Shown piece after piece: positions 13,608 through 15,084 of a stretch of DNA of 15,084 nucleotides (position 1 is the first letter of the stretch; each line of letters starts with the position of its first letter). Position numbers and translations under genes: made by a program. The stretch is from the NCBI GenBank assembly GCA_964549245.1, contig CAZJUO010000025.1, forward strand, positions 1-15,084. Reading direction: 5' to 3'. Source of the DNA: CAZJUO01 sp964549245 (GTDB lineage: Bacteria > Patescibacteriota > Patescibacteriia > UBA10025 > JAHIVO01). The notes beneath the pieces were generated by a model. It was not told the DNA's origin, ran no database searches, and saw only the letters and a list, made by a program, of their open reading frames with translations.

Positions 13608-14749
13608 GACCACACCCCCTTTGGTTGGCGAGTTCTGCGCTTGGAGCCATACTGGAAGCAAGCCTTAATAACTTCGCTTAGTGAAGCTTCAGCCAAATCA
13701 GGCGGTTTCAGATATTGAGCGCCAGCTTGCTTGCCAGCCAAGCGTAGATGCTTGGTTGGCAGTTTACCTCCGGAAATCTGCAGACCAAACTGGGTATAAT
13801 ACATATTATCCGAGCATTCCACCACAATATCCGCAAATCCGTATTCGTTGGTAGTTGCCTGATACGGCTCGTTTTCCATTTTAGTACCGTCTGTTTCGGT
13901 TTTTTCGACTCCTTTTCCGCCATTAATATAAACCGGAACACCCTTACAAGGTTGGCCCTTACTATCAACTACCTTGACCAGAACCCGATATTTTCCAGGT
14001 TCATTGTCTATGGGATCTGCCGTCACGGTAATATGAGCCGGCATGGGCTTGCTGAATTTTTCGAACTTAAAGTTCTCGGTCGATTCACACAGCTCTTTGC
14101 CATCATCATCAATAGCTATCGCCCGGACAGCTACTGACCTTTTATCAAGGCCTTCCACGTCAAACCTGATTTTGACATGGCCAGTGGCGTCGGTCATAAA
14201 GTTCTGCGGTGTTTCACTGCTGGCTTCATCAGGGCGTTCAGCAGTTATCTCATGCCCCAAAACCCAAAACCTTACCTTTCGATTTGCTACCGGTTGACTA
14301 TCCGATTCCAGCAGAATTGAAACGGTTACATCCCGTTTGTCCTGTTCTGGAACGGGTACGGTAGAGGCCCGGTCAATCCTGAGTTGATACGTACGACCTT
14401 TCGTACGCTTTTCTTCTGCCGGCAGAGGAGTTTTGAATGATAACTCGCTCTCGGCCTGGCCCGATATTGCCTTGATTGTCTGTGTAAACTCTTTATACGG
14501 AATATCCCGTATAGTTGCCATAGCAATACCGTAACGATCGCTGGTACCGGCAACCGTATGAGCTTCATCATTGTTAAGATGAAACTGTATTTTCTCGCCA
14601 GAGCGAATTTTACCGTTTTGTTCGGTTACCTTAACTTTGACCAGCAATTGGTAGTTGCCGCTTTCAGTTAATTCAGGTCTTATGCCTTCCACAAAAGAAA
14701 GCACCAGAATCGGCGTATAATTCTGCTTATTACCGCTTCTTCCTGCCAT
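13604..14749 (-). CDS. Three-domain Ig-like (invasin/Big_1-like) protein without signal peptide
   Basis: From the ATG at 14749 the protein has 381 residues. It divides into three beta-rich domains at about 11-106, 118-229 and 237-336. Each ends with the bacterial Ig motif 'T-D/N-x-x-G-x-A/V-x-phi-x-phi' (DRYGIAMATI 71-80, DATGHVKIRF 187-196, NEYGFADIVV 301-310), typical of Big_1-like folds. A basic tail follows (368-378). No signal peptide or membrane segment is present, which is odd for Ig-like domains. A GTG at 14758 in frame is a possible start, but GGGGGTGA sits at the right distance from the ATG at 14749 and would overlap the GTG. The stop overlaps the next gene by four bases. The gene has a long structured leader and a leader ORF. 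Confidence 0.82.
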   Translation of the reverse strand: MAGRSGNKQNYTPILVLSFVEGIRPELTESGNYQLLVKVKVTEQNGKIRSGEKIQFHLNNDEAHTVAGTSDRYGIAMATIRDIPYKEFTQTIKAISGQAESELSFKTPLPAEEKRTKGRTYQLRIDRASTVPVPEQDKRDVTVSILLESDSQPVANRKVRFWVLGHEITAERPDEASSETPQNFMTDATGHVKIRFDVEGLDKRSVAVRAIAIDDDGKELCESTENFKFEKFSKPMPAHITVTADPIDNEPGKYRVLVKVVDSKGQPCKGVPVYINGGKGVEKTETDGTKMENEPYQATTNEYGFADIVVECSDNMYYTQFGLQISGGKLPTKHLRLAGKQAGAQYLKPPDLAEASLSEVIKACFQYGSKRRTRQPKGVWS

Positions 14750-14750
14750 A

Positions 14751-14807
14751 TTACTCACCCCCTCTCTGTAGGGTATATCTCTCTACACACCTATTTTGGC
14801 TTAACAT
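14751..14807 (-). CDS. 18-codon leader ORF before the Ig-like gene
   Basis: ATG at 14805-14807 is preceded, six bases upstream, by AAAGGAG (14814-14820), the best ribosome binding site in this operon. The ORF encodes MLSQNRCVERYTLQRGGE and stops at TAA (14751-14753), one base before the Ig gene's ATG. Its last codons (GGG GGT GAG TAA) are the Ig gene's own ribosome binding region. This strongly suggests translational coupling. The peptide shows no run of one amino acid, so classic amino-acid attenuation is not apparent. Confidence 0.6.
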   Translation of the reverse strand: MLSQNRCVERYTLQRGGE

Positions 14808-14840
14808 GATATTCTCCTTTCTACCCCTTTGGGGGTGAGT
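14753..14840 (-). promoter_or_regulatory. Candidate translational switch hiding the Ig gene's ribosome binding site
   Basis: In the minus-strand transcript ACTCACCCCC (14840 to 14831) is the exact complement of GGGGGTGAGT (14762 to 14753), which is the Ig gene's ribosome binding region. The ten-pair helix encloses the leader ORF. The same C run can instead form a local hairpin, ACCCC-CAAA-GGGGT (14836 to 14823), just upstream of the leader ORF's ribosome binding site. The two structures exclude each other. A ribosome on the leader ORF would open the long helix and free the downstream start. Confidence 0.5.
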
Positions 14841-14860
14841 CTTACGTTTATGTGTTTTTT

Positions 14861-14889
14861 CTAATAGCCAATTGTCAATGTGCCTCCTT
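14861..14889 (-). promoter_or_regulatory. Strong Shine-Dalgarno without a normal gene
   Basis: TAAGGAGG on the minus strand (AAGGAGG at 14883-14889) is a near-perfect anti-16S match, yet only a five-codon TTG-started frame follows (14861-14878, ending TAG) at a short spacing of four bases. It may serve a minimal leader peptide or hold a standby ribosome. Confidence 0.3.
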
Positions 14890-14891
14890 AC

Positions 14892-14913
14892 AAAAATATG
14901 GGGTTACCATACT
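14892..14913 (-). terminator. Terminator-like hairpin in the leader (possible attenuator)
   Basis: On the minus strand AGTATGG (from 14913) pairs with CCATATT (ending 14895), seven pairs with one G.U, around a five-base loop, and a five-T run overlaps and follows the stem. The stem is weak, so termination would be partial or conditional. Confidence 0.35.
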
Positions 14914-14924
14914 CCTGCAAGAAG

Positions 14925-14955
14925 CTGCCTAAATGGTGGTGAACCATCTAAACAG
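14925..14955 (-). promoter_or_regulatory. 13-pair hairpin in the operon leader
   Basis: Minus-strand CTGTTTAGATGGT (from 14955) and ACCATTTAGGCAG (ending 14925) pair at all thirteen positions around TCACC. Three pairs are G.U, which exist only in the minus-strand RNA; on the plus strand they would be A.C mismatches. Its 3' arm ACCAT could instead pair with the ATGGT of the terminator-like hairpin downstream, which would make the two structures compete. Confidence 0.5.
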
Positions 14956-14996
14956 GCTACAATAAATTACATTTCTGCAATTTACCATAGCACTCC

Positions 14997-15025
14997 ATAC
15001 TACTATATTACCCTTGTTTTGTCAA
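14997..15025 (-). promoter_or_regulatory. Promoter of the Ig/membrane-protein operon
   Basis: On the minus strand a perfect TTGACA (15020-15025) is followed after exactly 17 bases by TAGTAT (14997-15002, four of six). Transcription would start near 14990, leaving about 240 bases of leader before the Ig-like gene. Apart from the elements listed separately I see no known riboswitch class in it. Confidence 0.7.
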
Positions 15026-15034
15026 GCTTGTGTA

Positions 15035-15082
15035 TCAGAAGGGGTCATCGGTAACAAGTGGTGGCGGCGGTAGATGAGATTG
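15035..15082 (-). CDS. Possible C-terminal end of an upstream gene (partial)
   Basis: One minus-strand frame open to the window edge gives QSHLPPPPLVTDDPF and a TGA at 15035-15037. Proline-rich, acidic tails are common at protein ends, and the stop lies ten bases before the next promoter, which fits a gene boundary. Only fifteen residues are visible, so it may be chance. Confidence 0.3.
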   Translation of the reverse strand, partial: QSHLPPPPLVTDDPF

Positions 15083-15084
15083 AT

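Noticed and set aside
13608..13661. Longer start for the polytopic membrane protein
   Set aside because: The 18 extra residues overlap the Ig-like gene, are not hydrophobic, and ignore the well-placed AAAGGGGG and the ATGA overlap.
14873..14878. Second perfect TTGACA (minus strand) in the operon leader
   Set aside because: No acceptable -10 lies 16-19 bases downstream; the best hexamer there is CACATA-like. It also forms the short palindrome ATTGACAAT.

Overview
The window looks like a piece of a small-genome bacterium, most plausibly a Candidate Phyla Radiation (Patescibacteria) member. This assignment is inference. It rests on the company kept: an infC-rpmI-rplT ribosomal block, a lone IMP-cyclohydrolase domain in place of a full PurH, and more than 11 kb of large secreted or membrane proteins built from FG-GAP, NHL, FecR and Ig-like modules. 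There is no rRNA, CRISPR array, transposase or integrase.

Left part (1-3120), mostly housekeeping. The 3' tail of infC is followed by rpmI and rplT, which have their own promoter. rplT converges on a minus-strand lipid/diacylglycerol-kinase family gene, with a shared bidirectional terminator between them. A minus-strand tRNA-Asp(GTC) follows. Then comes about 440 bases that may hold the decayed 3' end of a gene, closed by a terminator. Next is a stand-alone gene for the N-terminal (IMP cyclohydrolase) half of PurH, which seems to lack one of the usual active-site lysines.

Middle part (3121-11420), a minus-strand surface-protein operon read from a promoter at about 11.4 kb. In order it encodes a 1115-residue secreted protein (twelve NHL-like repeats, an IPT/TIG-like domain, then an FG-GAP propeller), a 912-residue protein (membrane anchor, clan GH-A glycosidase-like barrel, then the same FG-GAP propeller) and a 668-residue anchored protein (FecR domain, Ig-like domain, three Fn3-like repeats and a Gln/Asn/Glu linker). 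The shared C-terminal propeller suggests a common display or docking module.

Right part (11425-15025), a second minus-strand operon ending in a strong terminator. It encodes a three-domain Ig-like protein without a signal peptide, a protein with about seven membrane helices, and a three-helix protein with a PA-IL/LecA-like C-terminal domain. The genes overlap or abut, so they are probably translationally coupled. I do not recognise this trio as a known system.

The most interesting structure is its roughly 240-base leader. It contains a hairpin whose G.U pairs fit only the minus-strand transcript, a terminator-like hairpin, an 18-codon leader ORF with a strong ribosome binding site, and a perfect 10-base helix that would hide the Ig gene's ribosome binding site until the leader ORF is translated. 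A local hairpin competes with that helix. This looks like an undescribed attenuation or translational switch.
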